Shown: positions 1-6,271 of the stretch, one piece after another | Layout of the letters: every line of letters begins with the position of its first letter | Numbering within the stretch: the first letter of the stretch is position 1 | Assembly: GCA_042088875.1 (NCBI GenBank) | Contig: JBELLF010000042.1 | Coordinates: forward strand, 1 to 8,037 | Source: Marisimplicoccus framensis_A | GTDB taxonomy: Bacteria; Bacteroidota; Bacteroidia; Flavobacteriales; Flavobacteriaceae | Length of the DNA stretch: 8,037 nt | Direction of reading: 5' to 3' | The notes under the pieces: generated by a model | The model's input: only the letters and a program-made list of their open reading frames with translations | Database searches by the model: none | Told to the model about the DNA's origin: nothing | Program-made: the position numbers and the translations under genes

Positions 1-164
1 TTGGGACTCCATATTGTATTACAATTGATCACCAAACAATTGAAGATGATTCATTTACTATAAGAGATAGGGACTCTATGGATCAAAAAAGAATAAACAT
101 AGAAGATTTAAAATCTATTGTTGACAGTGAATTAACACTTAAAAGTTTATTAAAAAAGCTTTAG
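1..164 (+). CDS. glyS: Glycyl-tRNA synthetase, C-terminal fragment (5' end outside window)
   Basis: This is the last 53 residues of a class II glycyl-tRNA synthetase (single-chain, eukaryote/Bacteroidota type), read from base 3 and ending at TAG 162-164. The peptide starts GTPYCITIDHQTIEDDS and continues through TIRDRDSMDQKRI to the end LTLKSLLKKL. The GTP-(Y/F)-C-(I/V)-T-(I/V)-D stretch and the TIRDRDSMxQxR strand are characteristic of the C-terminal anticodon-binding (HGTP) domain of this enzyme family. The enzyme charges tRNA-Gly in the cytoplasm. The catalytic domain lies outside the window. The next gene starts on the base immediately after the stop codon, so the two are probably co-transcribed. 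Identification rests on recognition of the terminal domain only; other class IIa synthetases share the fold, but the RDRDS motif favours GlyRS. Confidence 0.85.
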   Translation, partial: GTPYCITIDHQTIEDDSFTIRDRDSMDQKRINIEDLKSIVDSELTLKSLLKKL

Positions 165-926
165 TTGAATATTATTAGTTACAATGTAAATGGCATAAGA
201 GCCGCAATGAATAAAGGATTTATTGACTGGCTAAAAAGAGAATCCCCTGATGTCATATGTCTTCAAGAAATAAAAGCAAATAAAGAACAAGTTGAGGTTT
301 CTGAAATTGAAAACCTAGGATATAACACATTCTGGTTTTCAGCTCAAAAAAAGGGTTACAGCGGCGTTGCAATATTTTCAAAACAAAAACCTAATCATGT
401 TGAGTATGGCTCAGGAATAGACTATATGGACTTTGAGGGCAGAATTATTAGACTTGATTTTGATAAGGTATCTATAATAAGTTTATATCTTCCATCAGGA
501 ACAAATCTAGATAGACTTGATTTTAAGTTTAAATTTATGGATGACTTTAAAGATTATATTTATCAATTAAATAATGAAATAAAAAATTTAGTTATTTGTG
601 GCGATTATAATATTTGTCATAAAGCTATTGATATTCATGACCCTATAAGAAATAAGAACGTCTCAGGGTTTTTGCCAGAAGAAAGAGAATGGCTAGATAG
701 TTTTATTGGAGAAAGATTTATTGATTCATTTCGTTTTGTAAACTCATCACCGCATCAATATAGTTGGTGGAGTTACAGAGCAAATTCAAGAGCAAATAAT
801 AAGGGGTGGAGAATTGACTATAACATGGTATCAAAATCAATTGAGGAAAGTATAGTTAATGCATCTATTTTAAGTGATGTTCACCACTCTGATCATTGCC
901 CAATAAAGCTGGAACTATCTCTTTAG
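165..926 (+). CDS. xth: Exodeoxyribonuclease III (AP endonuclease, ExoIII/Xth family)
   Basis: A 253-residue Mg-dependent nuclease of the exonuclease-endonuclease-phosphatase fold, which cleaves DNA at abasic sites and removes 3' blocking groups in base-excision repair. Its length is normal for the family. Visible active-site landmarks are N7 in YNVNGIR, metal-binding E35 in LQEIKA, Y108 in SLYLPSG, D147 and N149 in CGDYNI, D218 in WRIDYN, and the terminal D243-H244 pair in SDHCP. The WWSYRANSRANNKGWRIDY stretch (201-219) is typical of bacterial ExoIII. The start is TTG at 165. No upstream alternative exists, because the glycyl-tRNA synthetase stop occupies 162-164, and the N-terminus aligns with family members from residue 1. 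A TTG start abutting the previous stop suggests translational coupling and modest expression. The 3' end overlaps the convergent hydrolase gene by 4 bp. Confidence 0.95.
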   Translation: MNIISYNVNGIRAAMNKGFIDWLKRESPDVICLQEIKANKEQVEVSEIENLGYNTFWFSAQKKGYSGVAIFSKQKPNHVEYGSGIDYMDFEGRIIRLDFDKVSIISLYLPSGTNLDRLDFKFKFMDDFKDYIYQLNNEIKNLVICGDYNICHKAIDIHDPIRNKNVSGFLPEEREWLDSFIGERFIDSFRFVNSSPHQYSWWSYRANSRANNKGWRIDYNMVSKSIEESIVNASILSDVHHSDHCPIKLELSL

Positions 927-2056
927 TCAATAAGTTTTAAAGCTTCGTCAATATAAACAAGCACATCGGGGGAAACTCCTGGCCCCCCATGATCAACATC
1001 TCTTTTACCAAGCCTAGTAATTATTAATCTTTTTTCAGGTATCATAATTACATACTGTCCTTGGTGACCACTCATTAGAGATATTTTTAAATCTTTATAA
1101 TTAGACAACCAAACTCCAATTCCATAGGCATCAAAGTTATCTAAATATGGTTTTAAAGACTTTTTAATAAATGTGGAGTCAACAATCTGATTTCCATTCC
1201 AGCTCCCATTATCAAGATATAGTTTACCAAGCCTAGAAAAATCTCTTGCATTTGAATGAAAACAACAGAATGATTTTACGTTTCCTGATTCCTTGCTGTC
1301 TATTTGCCAATATGCATCATTATCAGGATTAATTTTTGACCAGAATTCTTTTTCAAAATAATCATTTGTTTTTATGCCAGTTGCTTTTTCAATAACCATG
1401 GATAATATTTGGGTATTACCACTTGAATAGTGATAAGTTTTACCTGGTTCATCAATAAAAGGTTGATCTAACATTAATTTGACGACATCTTCATAAAAGT
1501 ATTGCTTAGCAACAGGACTAAAAGGATTAGATGTCCCCTCATCCCATTTTAAACCAGACGTCATAGTAGCTAAATCAATTATTTTTACATCGTTAGCAAA
1601 TTCTCCTTTTAGATCCGGAATATAGTCAATTACTTTATCTTCCAGACTCTTTATATAGCCTTGTTCATGAGCTTTAGCCATCATTAATGAGACAAATGAC
1701 TTTGCCATTGAGAAAGAGTTAGTTGATGAGTTGACTGAATAATCTTCATAATATTTCTCACCTATAATTGTGTCATTATGAATAACAACATATGCAGCAG
1801 TCTCCATTTTTTTATTATAATCTTCAAATTCTGAGGAAAAATTAGTTGTCTTACTCTCACTTTCTTTCCATGGTGATTTTTCTTCGGGTGATTTAATGGT
1901 CCTATAATCAAAATATTTTAAATCATCTATAAAAGCTGTAGACTCAAAATTGAGGTATACAATTCTAATCCCTTTTACAAAATATTCTAGATTTAGCGAA
2001 TAAACAACTGCAAATAAAACTGCTATAGTTAATACTAAAATTTTTATTTTTTTCAT
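923..2056 (-). CDS. Serine hydrolase, beta-lactamase fold (NylB/class C-like, PF00144 type)
   Basis: A 377-residue membrane-anchored or exported serine hydrolase. An N-terminal hydrophobic segment (about residues 4-21) forms a signal peptide or membrane anchor. The catalytic motifs of the penicillin-recognising fold are present: S116-M-A-K119 (nucleophile and base), Y210-S-S-G-N (second motif), and H331-Q-G333 in place of the KTG triad. FSMAKSF, MTSGLKWDE, YSSGNTQ and the CC-containing block SFCCFHSNARDFSRLG (262-277) resemble the 6-aminohexanoate-dimer hydrolase (NylB)/esterase branch rather than true beta-lactamases. The physiological substrate (peptide, ester or amide) cannot be told from sequence. 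Its start codon ATG (2054-2056) overlaps the stop of the upstream antiporter gene as ATGA, so it is the second gene of a two-gene operon. Antibiotic resistance should not be inferred. Confidence 0.9.
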   Translation of the reverse strand: MKKIKILVLTIAVLFAVVYSLNLEYFVKGIRIVYLNFESTAFIDDLKYFDYRTIKSPEEKSPWKESESKTTNFSSEFEDYNKKMETAAYVVIHNDTIIGEKYYEDYSVNSSTNSFSMAKSFVSLMMAKAHEQGYIKSLEDKVIDYIPDLKGEFANDVKIIDLATMTSGLKWDEGTSNPFSPVAKQYFYEDVVKLMLDQPFIDEPGKTYHYSSGNTQILSMVIEKATGIKTNDYFEKEFWSKINPDNDAYWQIDSKESGNVKSFCCFHSNARDFSRLGKLYLDNGSWNGNQIVDSTFIKKSLKPYLDNFDAYGIGVWLSNYKDLKISLMSGHQGQYVIMIPEKRLIITRLGKRDVDHGGPGVSPDVLVYIDEALKLID

Positions 2057-3324
2057 TTTTTATCAATTTGCGAGTCAACTATTTCAGATAGAGATTGTTG
2101 GGGTTCATTAGATTCTTTATCTTCTCTCTTTGTTCTTTTTATAGACCCTTGAATCATTATTAACATTGAAGCAATAATAATTACTAATAGTACTTTTTCA
2201 TCGACAATGTTGCTCTTTTGAATATCATAGTCAGATATACTTAAGAATAAAAGTATAGTTATTAATCCCCTTGGTGAAAAGTAAAGAAGAGGTTTAGATT
2301 CCTCATCATTTAATACAAGAGCTAAATAAAAATATCTAACTCCATACATAATTAGTAAAACAGTTGCACCAATTATATATGGTTCGAACTCAACAAAACT
2401 ATCCAGGGGTATTGAGAAACCAAAGAATAAAAAGAAGAAGGTTCTAACTAAAAATGTTGATTCAGCTGTCAATAAATGAAATTCATGTAAGTCAGATTTT
2501 TTAACATCATCTGTTTTAATATATTTTTTTAAACTCTTTGGAATAAGGTTTGTAAAATTTGAAAGAAAAATTCCAAAAATAAATATTAAGACTAATGATG
2601 GAAGTTTTAAAAAATCTTTCCCAATCTCATAAGCTAAAATTAATAAGGCTAGAATAAGAAAAAACTTAACATGATGTTCAATTCTTTGAATTAAAAGAAA
2701 AAGTAGATATGTTATTGCTATTGAAATAATTATTATTAAGATTATCTGACCTAATAGAGTAACAATAGGCTCAATTCCAATTAGAGGTTCTGCCTTTTCT
2801 GCCTGTCTTATACAATAGTAGAAAATCATAATACCTAAAATATCTGAGAATGTTGATTCATAGACTACAAATTCTTTGTTTTTTGTAATAAGTCCTGTCG
2901 CTGAAGGAATAGCTACAGCACTACTTATAATTGATAAAGGAATTGCATATATAACTGAGTTAGGATATGAAAGGCCAATTACATTCTCAAAGAATAGGCT
3001 AACCAAAATAATATTAATAACAAGTATTATAAAAGCAGCTAAAAAACCTTTTACAATAATTTCAGTTTTCTCTTTTTTGATTTCTAATTCTAACGCAGCT
3101 TCCAAAACTATAAGTATTAATCCAATGGTCCCAAGAACAGGAACAAGGCTATCTAGGAACTGGAAATTATCATATCCGTAATAAGAAGATATAAATCGTG
3201 CAATAATACCTGTTAATACTAGAAGTATTACGGATGGAAATTTTGTTCTTCTTGCAAAAATGTCAAATAAATATGAAAATATTATTAGTAAAGGAAGAAC
3301 TATTAAAATTGAACTTACATCCAT
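2053..3324 (-). CDS. Cation:proton antiporter, CPA1/NhaP-like (Na+/H+ exchanger family)
   Basis: A 423-residue inner-membrane protein with about 12 hydrophobic segments and a charged cytoplasmic tail (about 396-423, rich in K/R/E/D). It is probably an electroneutral Na+(K+)/H+ exchanger. Family landmarks are SSAVAIPSATGL (134-145, the TM4 extended region), the ion-site segment Y155-E156-S-T-F-S160-D161 in TM5, R294 in AESTFLVRTFFFLFFG, and P351-R352-G353 in the C-terminal helix pair (FSPRGLITILLF). In classical NhaP/NHE1 proteins the TM5 site reads ND; here it is SD, keeping the acidic proton/cation carrier but not the Asn. It has no TrkA or CNBD regulatory domain. The start is the ATG at 3322-3324; the overlapping ATG at 3318-3320 (minus strand) is out of frame and closes at once. 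It overlaps the serine hydrolase gene downstream by 4 bp. The 147-bp region upstream is shared with the divergent TonB-receptor gene. Confidence 0.9.
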   Translation of the reverse strand: MDVSSILIVLPLLIIFSYLFDIFARRTKFPSVILLVLTGIIARFISSYYGYDNFQFLDSLVPVLGTIGLILIVLEAALELEIKKEKTEIIVKGFLAAFIILVINIILVSLFFENVIGLSYPNSVIYAIPLSIISSAVAIPSATGLITKNKEFVVYESTFSDILGIMIFYYCIRQAEKAEPLIGIEPIVTLLGQIILIIIISIAITYLLFLLIQRIEHHVKFFLILALLILAYEIGKDFLKLPSLVLIFIFGIFLSNFTNLIPKSLKKYIKTDDVKKSDLHEFHLLTAESTFLVRTFFFLFFGFSIPLDSFVEFEPYIIGATVLLIMYGVRYFYLALVLNDEESKPLLYFSPRGLITILLFLSISDYDIQKSNIVDEKVLLVIIIASMLIMIQGSIKRTKREDKESNEPQQSLSEIVDSQIDKK

Positions 3325-3432
3325 ACTATTAATTTAATACTATTTAATCAAATTACCTTAATCTTAAAAAAAATTATAGAAGAAAAACTAATTATAAAAA
3401 AATGTTAATTACTTTCATTAAACAACTTTAGG

Positions 3433-3465
3433 ATATATATTTGTAATTTAGAATCATTTTAAATA
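3433..3465 (+). promoter_or_regulatory. Promoter with overlapping Fur/PerR-superfamily-like operator for the TonB receptor
   Basis: TATATTTG at 3436-3443 matches the Bacteroidota -7 consensus TAnnTTTG. No good -33 TTTG is seen. Two bases later comes a palindrome at 3446-3464, ATTTAGAAT-C-ATTTTAAAT: nine-base arms around a central C at 3455 with a single mismatched pair. The odd-centred arrangement resembles Fur/PerR boxes (Bacillus PerR: TTATAAT-N-ATTATAA). It covers the expected transcription start near 3449-3451, consistent with repression. The same 33-bp block occurs before the porin gene (6230-6262; 29 of 33 bases identical). Operator identity is inferred; which family member binds is unknown. 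Confidence 0.7.
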
Positions 3466-3471
3466 AGAGCT

Positions 3472-5535
3472 ATTAGTCCCTCAAGATTTATATTATTATT
3501 TTTTGCATTTTTTTCATGCATAATCTCTTTTTCTCAAGATTATAATGACTCTATTAGTGATACAAGACTTAATGAGGTTATTGTATCTGCAACTAAGACT
3601 ATAAGGCAATTATCTAATCTGCCTCTTCCGGCAAAATTAATTTCTAAAGATGAAATCTCATTGAGTAATTCAAGTAGGCTAAGTGATATACTAGATGATC
3701 AAGTTGGAATATTTATTGTTCCCGATTTTGGTGGTGGTAATGGAATTCAGATTCAAGGATTAGACTCCGAATATACACTTCTCCTAGTTGATGGATACCC
3801 TCTAATTGGAAGACAGTCCGGAACACTTGATCTTGAAAGAATAGCTATAGGAAATATTGAAAAAATTGAGATAATAAAGGGTAGTTCCTCCAGTCTATAT
3901 GGAACTGATGCAATAGGAGGAGTAGTTAATCTTATCACTGCTAAAACAAATGAACCATTTTCTTTAAACTCCAATTATAAGATTTCATCTTTTAATACTA
4001 ATGATTTTTCTATCAATATTGGTAAAATCTCTGAAAATGGCCATAATTTTAATGCCTTCCTAAATTTATTCAATAGCAACGGATATGACCTTAATGAAAC
4101 AGATATATTAAATACTGTTGAACCTTTTAAAAATCTAACAGCTTTTCTTCGTCATAATTATGAATATAAAGACTTATCATTTTTCTCATCTATTAGAATG
4201 TTTAGAGAAGACCAGAGATTTAGACTAAACGAAAGTATTTATGGTAATAATATTATAAATGAGTCAAATTTTAATACCTCAGTTAGTTTAAAGAAGTTCG
4301 ATAGGCTGTCATTTGTATTAGACAACTATTTTACAAGATATAAAAGTGAAGAAAATTTCAGCTTGTTCACATCTAATACACCAGAGTCATTTTTTGATCA
4401 GTCATTATTTAAATCTGAGTTAAGATCAATATTTGAAATAAATAGAAAAAATAAATTGATAATTGGCATTGGTATAACTGATGAATCATTGAAGAGAAAT
4501 AATTTTTATAAAAATAAAGTAACACAGAGTTCTTTAAATTATTTTATTCAATATGAAGGATTCATCTTTGAGAATACAAATTATATTTTTGGTGCGAGAT
4601 ATGATCAGTATGATGAATATGATTCAGAGTTTAGTCCAAGATTTGCAATAAGAACACAATTGAGTGATAAAATCTCATCAAAAATTTCAATTGGTAAGGG
4701 CTTTAAAACTCCTGATTTTAGACAGTTGTATTTTAATTTTGCAAATTCTAGCTCTGGTTACTCAGTACTTGGATTTAATGCTGCAAAGGAAATTATTGAT
4801 AATCTACAAGCGACAGATCAAATTTCCAACTTGATCATTTCAGAAAATGAATTTGAAGGTAATTTAAATCCTGAAACTTCAATTAGCTATAATCTTGGTT
4901 TAGGAATTAAAACTGATAAAAATATCTCATTTGATATTAATTTTTTTAGAAATCAAATCAAAAATTTAATTGACTATAAAATAATTGCAACCAAAACTAA
5001 TGGTCAAAATATTTTTAGTTATTACAATTTAAACAAGGTATATACTCAAGGAATAGAGTTCAGTTCTGTCTTTAATTTAAATGATAACATAAATTTTAAA
5101 ATTGGCTATCAATTTCTTGATGCTAAAGATAATGATGCGATTAAAAGAATTAATGATGGTTATGTTTATGCTAGGTTAAGTCCTAACACCCCTGCTTTTT
5201 TAATTAAAAAAGAAGACTATTTTGGCCTTTTTAACAGATCAAAACATAACATTAATTCAAAAATTACTTATACAACTAAAAATAATTTTCAATTTTATTT
5301 CAAATCAAAATATAGAAGTAAATATGGTTTAGTTGACAAAAACGGCAATAATATCTTGGATGAGTATGATGATTTTGTTAATTCAAATATCATATCTGAT
5401 ATTTCTATTTCAAAAGAAATTAATAACTATAAAATTACATTGGGTTCTGACAATATTTTTAATTATAAAGATCCTGAAAACCTACCTAATAATCCAGGTA
5501 GAATTATTTACTCAAAAATTACAATAACACTTTAA
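3472..5535 (+). CDS. TonB-dependent outer-membrane receptor, HmuR-like (heme/iron-complex type), with ATT start
   Basis: A 687-residue TonB-dependent receptor that imports a bulky ligand across the outer membrane using TonB/ExbBD energy. From the proposed start it has a signal peptide (2-21, S-P-S-R then a hydrophobic core ending ISFS before Q22), a TonB-box-like segment LNEVIVSATKT (33-43), a plug domain to about residue 160 with GLDSEYTLLLVDGYPL and IEIIKGSSSSLYGTDAIGG, then a 22-strand-type barrel ending in ITITL. GFKTPDFRQLYFNF (410-423) and NPETS (466-470) correspond to the FRAP and NPxL blocks of heme receptors, but no histidine lies between them or in the plug; the only His residues are about 191, 228 and 592. 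The frame is open back to a stop at 3460-3462. Before TTG 3661 the only weak candidates are ATA 3463, ATT 3472 and internal CTG 3619. TTG 3661 would delete the signal peptide, TonB box and part of the plug, so ATT 3472 is preferred: it lies 28 bases after the -7 element. The HmuY-like gene follows 19 bp later, supporting a heme-uptake role. Confidence 0.88.
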   Translation: MSPSRFILLFFAFFSCIISFSQDYNDSISDTRLNEVIVSATKTIRQLSNLPLPAKLISKDEISLSNSSRLSDILDDQVGIFIVPDFGGGNGIQIQGLDSEYTLLLVDGYPLIGRQSGTLDLERIAIGNIEKIEIIKGSSSSLYGTDAIGGVVNLITAKTNEPFSLNSNYKISSFNTNDFSINIGKISENGHNFNAFLNLFNSNGYDLNETDILNTVEPFKNLTAFLRHNYEYKDLSFFSSIRMFREDQRFRLNESIYGNNIINESNFNTSVSLKKFDRLSFVLDNYFTRYKSEENFSLFTSNTPESFFDQSLFKSELRSIFEINRKNKLIIGIGITDESLKRNNFYKNKVTQSSLNYFIQYEGFIFENTNYIFGARYDQYDEYDSEFSPRFAIRTQLSDKISSKISIGKGFKTPDFRQLYFNFANSSSGYSVLGFNAAKEIIDNLQATDQISNLIISENEFEGNLNPETSISYNLGLGIKTDKNISFDINFFRNQIKNLIDYKIIATKTNGQNIFSYYNLNKVYTQGIEFSSVFNLNDNINFKIGYQFLDAKDNDAIKRINDGYVYARLSPNTPAFLIKKEDYFGLFNRSKHNINSKITYTTKNNFQFYFKSKYRSKYGLVDKNGNNILDEYDDFVNSNIISDISISKEINNYKITLGSDNIFNYKDPENLPNNPGRIIYSKITITL

Positions 5536-5554
5536 TCAATCAAACCTTAAATCT

Positions 5555-6193
5555 ATGAGAACAACTACTATTTATTTAACCCTTTTTTTATTAATCTTAT
5601 CATCATGTAGCAAGGATGACCAAGTTCAGCTTTTGGATGTAGTGTCTGAAAGATATGAAAATCTGTATGCTCCTCAAAGCGGAGGTGTCAACCCAAGAAC
5701 TGGACAATTTACTCCGATATCTGGAGAGTTCACAAAATTTAATTTTTCCTTAGGTCAAATTACCACTAGTGAAACTGATTGGGATGTAGCATTCAGAGGT
5801 ACATCTATAATTGTTAATGGAGGAGAATCACTAGGAACAATTGATGAGCCAGCAAGAACTGGAAATGGCGCTGTATATATCGCAACTGGAACTATGATGT
5901 CTCTTACGGAAGTCAATCTTCAGCAACTATCCCAAGATTCCTCTGGTGGTTATGCTATTCAAGAAGGTGGGGGAAATGGATGGTATACTTATCAAGGACC
6001 TCCAGTAAATTTAATTACTCCAACTCCTGGTAAAATTTTAGTATTTAGAACCAATGATGGTAAATATGCCAAAATGGAAATTCTAAGCTACTATAAGGAT
6101 GCTCCAGAAAACCCTGATGCGTATACAAGTGAATCAAGGTACTATACATTTAATTATCAGTATCAGCCAAATGAAGGAATAACAATTTTTTAA
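5555..6193 (+). CDS. HmuY-family surface lipoprotein (heme-capture type, lacking histidine)
   Basis: A 212-residue lipoprotein. The signal peptide ends in lipobox L15-S-S-C18, and the residues after the lipidated Cys (S-K-D-D) resemble the lipoprotein export signal that sends Bacteroidota lipoproteins to the cell surface. WDVAFRGTSIIVNGG (76-90), the central glycine-rich segment with GWYTYQGP (142-149), KILVFRTNDGKYAKMEILSYY (160-180) and the terminal YTFNYQYQP (197-205) are hallmarks of the HmuY family, which binds heme and hands it to an HmuR-type TonB receptor. The receptor gene lies 19 bp upstream, in reverse order to the P. gingivalis hmuY-hmuR operon. P. gingivalis HmuY holds heme with two histidines; this protein contains none. 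M114-M115 and M174 are candidate alternative ligands, as Met coordination is known in the Tannerella Tfo relative. Ligand identity is therefore inferred, and a non-heme cargo is possible. Confidence 0.85.
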   Translation: MRTTTIYLTLFLLILSSCSKDDQVQLLDVVSERYENLYAPQSGGVNPRTGQFTPISGEFTKFNFSLGQITTSETDWDVAFRGTSIIVNGGESLGTIDEPARTGNGAVYIATGTMMSLTEVNLQQLSQDSSGGYAIQEGGGNGWYTYQGPPVNLITPTPGKILVFRTNDGKYAKMEILSYYKDAPENPDAYTSESRYYTFNYQYQPNEGITIF

Positions 6194-6205
6194 TTTTCAC
6201 CTTCT

Positions 6206-6262
6206 TATTTATAATCATTCTAAATAATAATATATATTTGCTATTTAGAATGATTATAAATA
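6206..6262. repeat. Perfect 21-bp inverted repeat enclosing the porin promoter -7 element
   Basis: The arm at 6206-6226 is the exact reverse complement of the arm at 6242-6262, separated by a 15-bp spacer (ATAATATATATTTGC). Each arm is itself an odd-centred near-palindrome: centre C6216 flanked by TTTATAAT and ATTCTAAA, and centre G6252 flanked by TTTAGAAT and ATTATAAA, each with one mismatched pair. The pair is therefore best read as two copies of the operator found at 3446-3464, in opposite orientation, with centres 36 bp apart. As RNA it could form a 21-bp hairpin, but each arm has only three G/C bases and no T-run follows, so an intrinsic terminator for the lipoprotein gene is less likely. 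Confidence 0.85.
6230..6262 (+). promoter_or_regulatory. Promoter and operator block for the porin/FMN-protein genes
   Basis: TATATTTG at 6233-6240 fits the Bacteroidota -7 consensus and lies 31 bases before the porin ATG. The operator-like palindrome (6242-6262, centre 6252) begins directly after it, at the same spacing as in the TonB-receptor promoter; only four of 33 positions differ between the two blocks. A second inverted copy upstream (6206-6226) would occupy the spacer and -33 zone. Binding at either site should block RNA polymerase, so tight repression by a Fur-superfamily regulator is the likely logic. The regulator gene is not in this window. Confidence 0.7.
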
Positions 6263-6271
6263 GATTATTTT

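Noticed and set aside
923..2056. Beta-lactamase resistance gene
   Set aside because: It has the SxxK and Tyr motifs but HQG in place of KTG, and the CC-containing NylB-type block, pointing to a general amidase/esterase-like hydrolase.
2876..3181. 101-codon open frame on the plus strand
   Set aside because: It lies opposite the antiporter gene, has no family resemblance, and reflects antisense reading of membrane-helix codons.
3325..3400. Minus-strand promoter for the antiporter operon
   Set aside because: The best candidate (GTAATTTG on the minus strand near 3345-3353) matches only the TTTG part of the -7 consensus and has no convincing -33 element; no reliable call can be made in this AT-rich stretch.
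3477..3540. Frameshift in the poly-T tracts joining an upstream ATG to the receptor frame
   Set aside because: The other two frames are closed at 3464-3466 and 3474-3476 and offer no start that gives a better signal peptide; the receptor frame itself is uninterrupted.
3753..3974. 73-codon open frame on the minus strand
   Set aside because: Antisense to the plug domain of the TonB receptor, whose protein signatures are unmistakable.
5333..5527. 64-codon plus-strand open frame
   Set aside because: Out-of-frame shadow of the receptor C-terminus; AT-rich codons give a false hydrophobic peptide.
3661..5535. TTG at 3661 as start of the TonB receptor
   Set aside because: It would remove the signal peptide, TonB box and start of the plug, which are all encoded in frame from 3472; an outer-membrane receptor could not be exported without them.
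6206..6262. Intrinsic terminator for the HmuY-like gene
   Set aside because: The arms contain only three G/C bases each, no T-run follows, and each arm is a palindrome matching the operator at 3446-3464, so a protein-binding role explains it better.
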